NCBI GenBank assembly: GCA_026770585.1
Contig: MU646645.1
Coordinates: 72,719-83,549 of the forward strand
DNA length: 10,831 bases
Source: Baffinella frigidus
Lineage: Eukaryota > Cryptophyceae > Cryptomonadales > Baffinellaceae
Direction of reading: 5' to 3'
Made by a program: the position numbers and the translations under genes. The notes under the pieces were generated by a model, which saw only the letters and a program-made list of their open reading frames with translations, searched no databases and was not told the DNA's origin. Below, piece by piece: positions 8,201-10,500 of this stretch. How positions within the stretch are numbered: position 1 is the first letter of the stretch; every line of letters starts with the position of its first letter.

Positions 8201-10200
8201 AACCCTAACCCCTAAACCATAATTCATAACCCCTAGAAGCATAAGCCCTACCGCCACAACCCTGCACCCTGGAACCCTGAACACTCAACCCTCCACCCTA
8301 AACCATAAACAGAAAGGGGCCCGCGTAGAGGCCCCCCCAACCCCCAGAAGCCCCCCCTATCCCCTGAACCATAACCTCGAAACCCTAAACCCTAAACCCT
8401 AAACCCTGAACCCAACACACTAAACCCAACACCCTAAACCCAACACCCAACGCCCTGAACCCCAAACCCTAAACCCTACACCCTAAACCCTACACCCGAA
8501 ACCCTAAACCCAACACCGAACACTCTAAACCCCAAACCCTCAACCCTAAACCTAACACCCTAAACCAAACACACCAAACCCAACACCCAACACCCTCAAC
8601 CGCAAACCCTCAACCCTCAACCCTCAACCCTGAACAGGAGGGGGGGCGCGTGGAGGGTCCTGCGAAGCATGCGGTAGTCTCGCTCCTCAAGACGCCCGTC
8701 CTCTCCAACGGTCAACCCCAAACCCCAAACCCTAGACCCCAACTCCTAAATCCCAAGACCCTCACCAAGCTCTAAGCCCTCAACCGTAACGGGGAACTCC
8801 TCAACACACGACTTGGGGGTTGGGGTTCGGGGGTTAGCATTCAGGGGTTAGGGTGTAGGGTGTAGGATCTAGGGTTCCTCAAGACCCTAGTGCTTTCCAA
8901 CGGTAAAACCCACACCCTCACCCTTACTCTCAACCCCAACCTCCTAACCCTGGACCCTTCAACCCTAAACCCTAACTCCTAAACCCCGACCCCTAAACCC
9001 CGACCCCTAGACCCCTAGACCCCAAACCCCAAACCCCAAACCCCAAACCCAAACCCCAAACCCCAAACCCTAAACCCCAACCCTAACACCTAAAAGCTAA
9101 TCCCTCACCCCTAACCCCAACCCCTAAATCCTAACCCCTAACCCCGCACCCCCCACGCCAGGCAACCCCCTCGCAATCCTCGCTCCAACTCCTCACCCCT
9201 AAACCCTAAACCTTAACCCCTAAAACCGCAACGCAGGCAACCCGCTCGCGATCCTGGCACTCCCCAACTACTCACCCCCAACCCCAACCCCCTGACGCGA
9301 ACCTCTCAACCCTCGAACCCTTCAATCCTCAAGCAGGCAACCCCCTCGCGATCCTCGCTCCAACTCACAACTCCTGTCACCTAACCCGTATCCCCACACC
9401 CCCGTCACCAAGCGCAACGCCTAACCCCACACCCCGACGGCAGGCAACCCCCTGGCGATCCTGGCACTCCCCAACTACTCACCGCTCATCGCGTACCTCC
9501 CCCTCGAGTCCCGCAAGGAGGTCTCACCCCCAACCCGGAACCAAAAAAAAATATCGAAAATCGAAAACCGAAAACCGAAAACCGAAACCCGGAAACCGAG
9601 ACCCGGAACTCTAAACCCGAAACTTGAAACCCGAAACCCAAGGAGGTCGAACCCCGACCACGGGGACTCGAAAAGCGTACCGACGCACGCTCAACCTGGC
9701 TGCCTGTACTCTAGATCCAACTGCTTCGCTCCCCCCTAAACCCAAACCCCGAAAACCCGAAACCCGAAACCCGAAACCCGAAACCCGAAACCCGAAACCC
9801 GAAACCCGAAACCCCCACACCCTGAACGCGTCCCCGGCGGTTCTGACAGGTTGCGGTGCTGATAGCGCGGATTCTGCGCCAGAGCGGCACCGAGGTCCGA
9901 GTCCCTCCTCTCCTCCCTCCTCACCCTCCTCCTCACCCTCCTCATCACCCTCCTCCTCACCCTCCTCCCCTCCCTCCTCACCCTTTCACACCCTGAACCT
10001 TGAACCCTCCACCCTCAATCCTAAACCCCAAACCCTAAACCCTAAACCCTAAACCCTAAACCTTAAACCCTAAACCCTAAACCCTAAACCCTACACCCTA
10101 AACCCTAAACCAGGTGACAACGGTCGAGGAGACGGACACGCTCCTCTCGTTCCTGCAGCCGCTCGTCATGGACGCCGCGGAGGACGCCGCTGCCCAGCAG
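124..10200 (+). CDS. VPS35: VPS35 retromer subunit, partial gene, 16 exons
   Basis: VPS35 is the elongated alpha-solenoid of retromer, which with VPS26 and VPS29 retrieves membrane cargo from endosomes to the Golgi or plasma membrane. Joining 124-170, 743-813, 1920-1969, 2427-2474, 2906-2980, 4496-4588, 4911-4964, 5304-5360, 6083-6151, 6318-6380, 6732-6839, 7658-7753, 8638-8710, 9444-9520, 9850-9894 and 10114-10200 gives one continuous frame of 371 codons without a stop. Recognisable family blocks follow in the expected order: [16 protein letters not shown] (the PRLYL-type VPS26-binding motif, here PRLFL), [81 protein letters not shown] and LESRKE. The span matches about residues 100-475 of human VPS35 (comparison from memory). 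Both ends run out of the window: the N-terminal 100 or so residues and the C-terminal VPS29-binding half are absent. Identity is firm in the first 11 exons and weaker but ordered in exons 13-16. Exon limits are my reading and have no transcript support. Confidence 0.93.
292..431. mobile_element. MITE-like hairpin 1, AGCC direct repeats
   Basis: Two near-perfect inverted arms of 52 bases (292-343 and 380-431) surround a 36-base loop. The arms begin TTATCCGGGG and include GGCAAGGAAAATTACTAC. The 4-base direct repeat AGCC flanks it exactly (288-291 and 432-435), as expected for a target site duplication. There is no coding capacity, so it would be a non-autonomous element. It shares the TTATC terminus and 4-base duplication size with the element at 3324-3472. 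Confidence 0.8.
559..582 (+). pseudogene. Exon 2 shard, acceptor side
   Basis: The 24 bases match 743-766 with one mismatch and keep the preceding GCAG. The match stops where CCCTAAA repeats begin, so a repeat block separates this copy from the real exon. It has no donor of its own. Confidence 0.9.
743..813 (+). CDS. VPS35: VPS35 exon 2
   Basis: Completes the Gly codon and encodes [13 protein letters not shown] followed by [10 protein letters not shown], then one base. The SKEAPA-D spelling is closer to plant than to animal VPS35. Acceptor GCAG ends at 742; donor is GTCAGC at 814. A 24-base copy of its first part lies upstream at 559-582. Confidence 0.93.
1006..1173. repeat. Long hairpin 2 (74-base arms)
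   Basis: Arms 1006-1079 and 1100-1173 are inverted copies with no indels and few mismatches around a 20-base centre. The arms include GGGGTAGTTAGG and CCTAGGACCTCCTACCGTAGG. I find no flanking direct repeat, so transposon origin is less certain than for hairpin 1. If transcribed in the pre-mRNA it would fold into a long stable stem. Confidence 0.85.
1608..1647 (+). pseudogene. Degenerate exon 3 shard, acceptor side (a)
   Basis: GGGTGCATCACCCGA, then GATGCGGCCTGTTCCTCCTG, resembles GGGTGCAGCACCCCATGCG and GCCTCTTCCTCC of exon 3 with small indels. The frame is broken. Confidence 0.6.
1758..1779 (+). pseudogene. Exon 3 shard, acceptor side (b)
   Basis: GGGTGCAGCATCCGATGCGCC after an intact CAG (1755-1757) copies the first 19 or so bases of exon 3. 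It ends near CCCTAAC repeats. It has no donor and no exon body. Confidence 0.8.
1920..1969 (+). CDS. VPS35: VPS35 exon 3
   Basis: Two bases complete Gly, then [16 protein letters not shown]. This is one of the most conserved VPS35 blocks, so the assignment is firm. Acceptor CCAG ends at 1919; donor is GTATCC at 1970. Degenerate copies lie upstream (1608-1647, 1758-1779) and a fuller one downstream (2172-2224). Confidence 0.93.
2172..2224 (+). CDS. VPS35: Possible alternative exon 3b
   Basis: It follows a CT-rich tract and TTGCAG. The 53 bases have the same entry and exit phase as exon 3 (2 then 0). Spliced in place of exon 3, they would encode [18 protein letters not shown], keeping HPLRGL-LRN-LLQ. 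The donor is GTCTCC at 2225. Spliced after exon 3 it would begin with TAA in frame, so only mutually exclusive use makes sense. It may equally be a decaying duplicate: TAAGTA at its start is not VPS35-like. Confidence 0.4.
2227..2300 (+). repeat. CCCTCAA tandem array
   Basis: About ten 7-base units, mostly CCCTCAA with CCCTCAG and TCCCAA variants, immediately after the donor of exon 3b. Confidence 0.9.
2427..2474 (+). CDS. VPS35: VPS35 exon 4
   Basis: Encodes [16 protein letters not shown] in phase 0-0, matching the RDKLPD segment of plant VPS35. It is shorter than the acidic linker of the human protein at this point. Acceptor GCAG ends at 2426; donor is GTCCCC at 2475. Its 3' part is duplicated at 2654-2687. 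Confidence 0.88.
2654..2687 (+). pseudogene. Exon 4 shard, donor side
   Basis: It matches 2441-2474 with a single difference, and the match continues past the donor (GTCCTCTACCCCCCTCAACCCT against GTCCCCTACTCCCCTCAACC). The 213-base spacing therefore marks a tandem duplication. No acceptor AG precedes it, so it should be silent. Confidence 0.92.
2700..2895 (+). repeat. CCCTAAA, CCCGAAA and ACCTAAT blocks
   Basis: Successive runs of different 7-base units: CCCTAAA (about 2735-2775), CCCGAAA (about 2780-2812), then ACCTAAT (about 2828-2893). Each is uniform within itself. Confidence 0.85.
2906..2980 (+). CDS. VPS35: VPS35 exon 5
   Basis: Encodes [11 protein letters not shown] then [14 protein letters not shown], 25 codons, phase 0-0. 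The [12 protein letters not shown] string is a VPS35 signature. Acceptor GCAG ends at 2905; donor is GTGCGA at 2981. Four downstream copies of its last bases occupy the next intron. Confidence 0.95.
3083..3113 (+). pseudogene. Exon 5 shard, donor side (a)
   Basis: GTGCATGCAGCACCAGGT followed by ATGGACGAGACCC copies the end of exon 5 and its donor flank with a few changes. It follows a CCCTACA array. Confidence 0.85.
3182..3197 (+). pseudogene. Exon 5 shard, donor side (b), short
   Basis: GCAAGCAGCACCAGGC keeps only the last dozen or so bases of exon 5, with GC in place of the GT donor. Confidence 0.5.
3324..3472. mobile_element. MITE-like hairpin 3, ACTC direct repeats
   Basis: Arms of 66 and 67 bases (3324-3389 and 3406-3472) starting TTATCTCAGAAAACGAG; each arm also holds a small palindrome (AAACGAGTTCTAAAACTCGT). 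The 4-base direct repeat ACTC flanks it exactly (3320-3323 and 3473-3476). It is AT-richer than its surroundings and non-coding. TTATC ends and 4-base duplications link it to hairpin 1. Confidence 0.82.
3483..3513 (+). pseudogene. Exon 5 shard, donor side (c)
   Basis: CGCACGCAGCACCAGGTGCG then ACCGAGACCCC. From CAGCACCAG through the donor flank it is identical to the real exon-intron boundary at 2972-2995. It directly follows hairpin 3. Confidence 0.9.
3540..3655 (+). repeat. GGGTGGA array (G-rich on the coding strand)
   Basis: About fifteen 7-base GGGTGGA units with one interruption (3557-3580). The outer part GGTGGAGGGTGCACCAGG (3547-3564) returns inverted at 3659-3676. It is the G-strand counterpart of the CCCTCCA unit and could form G-quadruplexes in the transcript. 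Confidence 0.9.
3687..3715 (+). pseudogene. Exon 5 shard, donor side (d)
   Basis: GGGTCCGCATGCAGCACCAG is identical to the last 20 bases of exon 5, followed by GTCCGAACA. Confidence 0.93.
3952..4078 (-). repeat. Inverted copy of the intron 4 start
   Basis: Read in reverse complement, this follows 2473-2620 in order: GAGGTCCCC-like boundary, CTCAACCC units, CCACCCTAGACCC, CCTCAAACCTCAACGCAAATACC, then the AATACC block. Indels are limited to repeat-unit number. It includes the intron 4 donor edge in antisense. Confidence 0.85.
4299..4350 (+). pseudogene. Exon 6 shard, acceptor side
   Basis: GCAG followed by GGCCCAGTGCGGGATCGGGA and on to CTCCGCATCCT matches 4496-4547 with a few substitutions, then breaks into GTCCCCTCAACCC repeats. 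Using that GT as a donor would shift the frame, so it should be skipped. Confidence 0.93.
4496..4588 (+). CDS. VPS35: VPS35 exon 6
   Basis: Encodes [19 protein letters not shown] then [12 protein letters not shown], 31 codons, phase 0-0; the charged RERREKER helix and LVG-NLV-LS are typical of VPS35. Acceptor GCAG ends at 4495; donor is GTCCTG at 4589. A truncated copy of the first two thirds sits just upstream at 4299-4350. Confidence 0.95.
4589..4910 (+). other. Intron 6 of the window (322 bases)
   Basis: GTCCTG...GCAG. It is unlike the others in that it is mostly polypyrimidine or polypurine (CCCCCTCCT at 4593-4620; GGAGGAGGGGGGGAGG facing CCTCCTCCTCCCCC at 4664-4713, which can pair) followed by unique spacer. 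No telomere-type array or exon shard is evident, apart from a GGTTTGGGG fragment near 4870. Confidence 0.8.
4911..4964 (+). CDS. VPS35: VPS35 exon 7
   Basis: Encodes [18 protein letters not shown], 18 codons, phase 0-0, equivalent to GVNVERYKQIVLTGILEQ in human and close to the plant form. Acceptor GCAG ends at 4910; donor is GTCCGT at 4965. I found no shard of this exon. Confidence 0.93.
4990..5085 (+). repeat. CCAAACA / CCCCAAA array
   Basis: Units of CCCCAAA pass into CACCAAA (CCAAACA) repeats, all spaced by 7 bases, with occasional CACCACA or CATCAAA. Confidence 0.88.
5125..5183 (+). pseudogene. Exon 8 shard with upstream intron, acceptor side
   Basis: It matches 5248-5306 almost perfectly (GGAACGGTAACTCGTACACC against GGAACGGTAACTGGTACACC, then GCACGGCAGGTG). 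The copy covers the acceptor and only the first three exon bases, then joins an inverted exon 9 fragment. Confidence 0.92.
5184..5256 (-). pseudogene. Inverted exon 9 shard with intron 8 end
   Basis: TCGTCCGGGAACACCTGTTT at 5184 is the exact reverse complement of the sequence ending at 5711 (acceptor plus VFPDD). The match runs on through AAAACTCAAAACT and CCCTAAA units (about 5645-5711) with one extra repeat unit. The inverted arms bracket exon 8. Confidence 0.92.
5304..5360 (+). CDS. VPS35: VPS35 exon 8
   Basis: Encodes [19 protein letters not shown], phase 0-0, nearly the same as [18 protein letters not shown] in human. Acceptor GCAG ends at 5303. The donor is GCAAAC at 5361, so the following intron reads as GC-AG. 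Copies of its start lie at 5125-5183 and of its end at 5496-5526. Confidence 0.95.
5496..5526 (+). pseudogene. Exon 8 shard, donor side
   Basis: CTCACGGAGTGCACCCTCCG then AGCGAAACCCC corresponds to CTCATGGAGTGCATCATCCA then GGCAAACCCC at the exon 8 end. CTTCCGCTCCCACC also occurs on both sides (about 5423 and 5531), supporting a local duplication. Confidence 0.75.
5698..5727 (+). pseudogene. Exon 9 shard, acceptor side
   Basis: After ACAG, GTGTTCCCGGACGATTTGCA then CCTGCGACG matches the exon 9 start with three or four changes. It encodes VFPDDLHLR before diverging. 385 bases separate it from the true exon. Confidence 0.93.
5966..6077. mobile_element. Hairpin 4, related core to hairpin 1
   Basis: The inner arms 5980-6005 and 6038-6063 pair well (GCCAACGAAAGTTACTACAC against its complement). 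Pairing extends with gaps to about 5966 and 6077 through AATAAAAACAT. The motif GCCAACGAAAATTACTAC resembles GGCAAGGAAAATTACTAC of hairpin 1, suggesting common ancestry. No clear flanking duplication was found. Confidence 0.6.
6083..6151 (+). CDS. VPS35: VPS35 exon 9
   Basis: Encodes [15 protein letters not shown] then TACGELQS, phase 0-0. [10 protein letters not shown] is a conserved VPS35 block. Acceptor CCAG ends at 6082; donor is GTCCAT at 6152. A mutated copy of its start is at 5698-5727, and an inverted copy begins at 5184. Confidence 0.94.
6152..6317 (+). repeat. Intron 9: repeat-only intron (166 bases)
   Basis: GTCCAT...ACAG. Almost wholly 7-base telomere-variant units (CCCGAAT, CCCGAAA, CCCCAAA, CCCTGAA, CCCTAAA, CCCTACA). 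It is the simplest example of an intron made mainly of these repeats. Confidence 0.88.
6318..6380 (+). CDS. VPS35: VPS35 exon 10
   Basis: Encodes [21 protein letters not shown], phase 0-0, equivalent to NVKNIIIALIDRLALFA in human. Acceptor ACAG ends at 6317; donor is GTCCGT at 6381. The intron before it is the shortest in the window (166 bases). Confidence 0.9.
6381..6731 (+). other. Intron 10 of the window (351 bases)
   Basis: GTCCGT...ACAG. It contains an exact 25-base tandem duplication (6396-6420, 6421-6445), a 34-base tandem pair (6455-6488, 6489-6522), exon 10 shards (6524-6541 and a weak one at 6649-6662), a CCACCAA run (about 6570-6595) and a short G-strand block (6600-6645). Confidence 0.85.
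6524..6541 (+). pseudogene. Exon 10 shard, donor side
   Basis: GCCGGTCCGTGCCTTCCA copies the exon 10 donor boundary (GCGGTCCGTCCCTTCCA), followed after a few bases by the same ACAACCCATA. It is short but continues in register with the intron start. Confidence 0.7.
6732..6839 (+). CDS. VPS35: VPS35 exon 11
   Basis: The longest exon, 36 codons, phase 0-0: [20 protein letters not shown] then [16 protein letters not shown]. It aligns with DGPGIPADIKLFDIF and the following helix of human VPS35. Acceptor ACAG ends at 6731; donor is GTATTG at 6840. Three diverged copies of its 3' half follow at 6906-6965, 7093-7187 and 7312-7371. Confidence 0.9.
6906..6965 (+). pseudogene. Exon 11 shard, donor side (a)
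   Basis: It matches 6780-6839 from GAGAACGTCGCC onward (here GAAAACGTAGTTAAAATCTC), ends LLDLQ and keeps a GT donor (GTGACC). The nearest AG does not open the right frame. Confidence 0.93.
7093..7187 (+). pseudogene. Exon 11 shard, donor side (b), longest
   Basis: It starts further upstream in the exon (GACGTGGACATG) and runs to GACCTCCAG plus GTTTCG, with a small insertion in the middle. From 7131, after an AG, it can be read in phase 0 as [19 protein letters not shown], so a cryptic 57-base exon is conceivable. Confidence 0.93.
7312..7371 (+). pseudogene. Exon 11 shard (c), cassette-like
   Basis: ACAG then GAGAACGTCGCCAAAATCTC through GACCTTCAG and GTTCAT. It lacks three bases relative to the exon, so 7315-7371 is 57 bases, phase 0-0: [19 protein letters not shown]. 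Both splice sites are plausible; inclusion would add 19 residues in frame. Confidence 0.88.
7545..7590 (+). repeat. Exact 23-base tandem duplication
   Basis: AACTTGTCAGAGTCAACTTT plus TGC occurs twice head to tail without a mismatch, indicating a recent local duplication. Confidence 0.95.
7658..7753 (+). CDS. VPS35: VPS35 exon 12
   Basis: Encodes [20 protein letters not shown] then [12 protein letters not shown], 32 codons, phase 0-0; it matches [20 protein letters not shown] in human and PDRLDYADQVLGSC in plants. Acceptor GCAG ends at 7657. The donor is GTACAC at 7754, directly joined to a CCCTACA array. A copy of the second half is at 7952-8013. Confidence 0.9.
7755..7840 (+). repeat. CCCTACA array at the exon 12 donor
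   Basis: About twelve CCCTACA units; the first overlaps the splice donor (GTACACCCTACA), so the repeat itself supplies intron bases +3 onward. Confidence 0.93.
7952..8013 (+). pseudogene. Exon 12 shard, donor side
   Basis: CAGACAAACTGGACTACGTC continuing to GCCTCCACCCTCGCCCCCGT then G|GTCC matches the second half of exon 12 with several substitutions. A CAG within the copied coding sequence could mimic an acceptor, but its use would shift the frame. Confidence 0.94.
8030..8093 (+). repeat. CCCTACA / CCCGACA array
   Basis: About nine 7-base units lying just after the exon 12 shard, echoing the array that follows exon 12 itself. This suggests exon end and array were duplicated together. Confidence 0.92.
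8190..8630 (+). repeat. Mixed telomere-variant repeat block
   Basis: CCCTAAA units with CCCTGAA, CCCCTAA, CAACACC and CCCTCAA variants; the block is interrupted by GC-rich sequence around 8312-8350 that includes the exon 13 shard. No coding sequence is seen. Confidence 0.85.
8313..8331 (+). pseudogene. Exon 13 shard, acceptor side
   Basis: AACAG then AAAGGGGCCCGCGTAGAGG resembles AACAG then GAGGGGGGGCGCGTGGAGG at the exon 13 start. It has decayed, and breaks into a C-rich run. Confidence 0.7.
8638..8710 (+). CDS. VPS35: VPS35 exon 13
   Basis: Encodes [18 protein letters not shown] then TPVLSN, ending with one base of Gly. It is assigned by order, phase and the L-LLK-PV pattern (human ELTRLLKIPVDTYNN). 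Acceptor ACAG ends at 8637; donor is GTCAAC at 8711. Copies of its start (8313-8331) and of its end (8876-8902) lie on the expected sides. Confidence 0.82.
8876..8902 (+). pseudogene. Exon 13 shard, donor side
   Basis: TCCTCAAGACCCTAGTGCTT then TCCAACG and GTAAAACC copies the end of exon 13 (TCCTCAAGACGCCCGTCCTC, TCCAACG, GTCAACCC) with the donor retained. Confidence 0.9.
9162..9190 (+). pseudogene. Exon 14 shard, acceptor side (a)
   Basis: CCAG then GCAACCCCCTCGCAATCCTC and GCTCCAACT. It shares its 3' break (CTCGCTCCAACTC) with shard (c), not with (b) or the true exon. Confidence 0.92.
9237..9279 (+). pseudogene. Exon 14 shard, acceptor side (b)
   Basis: GCAG then GCAACCCGCTCGCGATCCTG and GCACTCCCCAACTACTCACC, the longest of the three copies, encoding [15 protein letters not shown]-like sequence before joining CCCCAACC repeats. 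Confidence 0.93.
9337..9365 (+). pseudogene. Exon 14 shard, acceptor side (c)
   Basis: GCAG then GCAACCCCCTCGCGATCCTC and GCTCCAACT. It is near-identical to shard (a), including the break point. Confidence 0.92.
9444..9520 (+). CDS. VPS35: VPS35 exon 14
   Basis: Two bases complete Gly, then [18 protein letters not shown] and PLESRKE. It aligns with [23 protein letters not shown] of human VPS35; the ESRK end is diagnostic. Acceptor GCAG ends at 9443; donor is GTCTCA at 9521. It is the last and only complete one of four copies of its start. Confidence 0.88.
9521..9849 (+). other. Intron 14 of the window (329 bases)
   Basis: GTCTCA...ACAG. It has a CCGAAAA block (9550-9600), a probable short exon 14 end shard (CCAAGGAGGTCGAACCCC at 9638-9655), unique spacer, and a CCCGAAA array (about 9735-9812). 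Confidence 0.82.
9735..9812 (+). repeat. CCCGAAA array
   Basis: About ten consecutive CCCGAAA units, a highly uniform block that on either strand reads as a false peptide repeat. Confidence 0.93.
9850..9894 (+). CDS. VPS35: VPS35 exon 15
   Basis: Encodes [15 protein letters not shown], phase 0-0, sitting where VPS35 has a helix after ESRK (plant IMANVLVRSIMKNNT, human SCYVLSNVLDYNTE). Acceptor ACAG ends at 9849; donor is GTCCGA at 9895, followed by a pyrimidine-rich CTCCTCACC array. It is short, so support rests on order, phase and pattern. Confidence 0.75.
9895..10113 (+). repeat. Intron 15: CTCCTCACC tract and CCCTAAA array
   Basis: GTCCGA...CCAG, 219 bases. CT-rich CCTCCTCACC repeats (about 9903-9985) are followed by a near-perfect CCCTAAA array (about 10020-10110), which runs directly into the CCAG acceptor of exon 16. 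It is the purest canonical telomere-type block in the window. Confidence 0.92.
10114..10200 (+). CDS. VPS35: VPS35 exon 16
   Basis: Encodes [18 protein letters not shown] then [11 protein letters not shown], 29 codons, phase 0-0. It corresponds to the [20 protein letters not shown] region of human VPS35 and the acidic stretch that follows. Acceptor CCAG ends at 10113, directly after a CCCTAAA array; donor is GTCTTA at 10201. Copies of its 3' part follow at 10280-10293, 10453-10491 and 10730-10749. Confidence 0.82.
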
Positions 10201-10279
10201 GTCTTACGATCCACGCGTTGGGGCTTACGGTTCACGGTTTACGGTTTACGGTTTTGCGTTTAGGTTGTTATTTGTAGGG

Positions 10280-10293
10280 CCGCTGCCCAGCAG
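10280..10293 (+). pseudogene. Exon 16 shard, donor side (a), short
   Basis: CCGCTGCCCAGCAG followed by GTCCTC equals the last 14 bases of exon 16. Confidence 0.8.
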
Positions 10294-10452
10294 GTCCTCC
10301 CCCCACCCTTTCGGGGTTCGGGCGTTGGGATTTGGGTTGAGGGGTGTTGGGTGTGGGGTTTAGGGTGGTGGGTGGTGTTTGTAGGGCTGAGGGTTCAGGG
10401 TGGGGCGTAAGGTTTAGGGCGCTTGGGTGTAGGGTGAAGGAGTGAGGTGTTA

Positions 10453-10491
10453 GGACACGCTCTTGTCGTTCCTGCAGCCGCTCGTTATGGC
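10453..10491 (+). pseudogene. Exon 16 shard (b), central part
   Basis: GGACACGCTCTTGTCGTTCC then TGCAGCCGCTCGTTATGG matches the middle of exon 16 ([12 protein letters not shown]). It is then followed by CCGTCC, unlike the exon. Confidence 0.93.
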
Positions 10492-10500
10492 CGTCCATAA

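Larger units (their letters stand above)
7754..8637 (+). other. Intron 12 of the window (884 bases)
   Basis: GTACAC...ACAG. It has a CCCTACA array at 7755-7840 beginning at the donor, unique spacer, the exon 12 shard, a second CCCTACA/CCCGACA array (about 8030-8093), then some 440 bases of mixed CCCTAAA, CAACACC and CCCTCAA repeats holding the exon 13 start shard at 8313. Confidence 0.85.
8711..9443 (+). other. Intron 13 of the window (733 bases)
   Basis: GTCAAC...GCAG. It holds CCCCAAA-type repeats, a G-strand block (8810-8875), the exon 13 end shard, a long CCCCAAA/CCCTAAC block (8905-9150), then three exon 14 start shards in a row. No other gene is seen. Confidence 0.85.

Noticed and set aside
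9611-10052. Open frames with repeated NPKPET or GFRVS peptides
   Set aside because: These are translations of CCCGAAA and CCCTAAA arrays; exon 15 lies inside the region in another frame.
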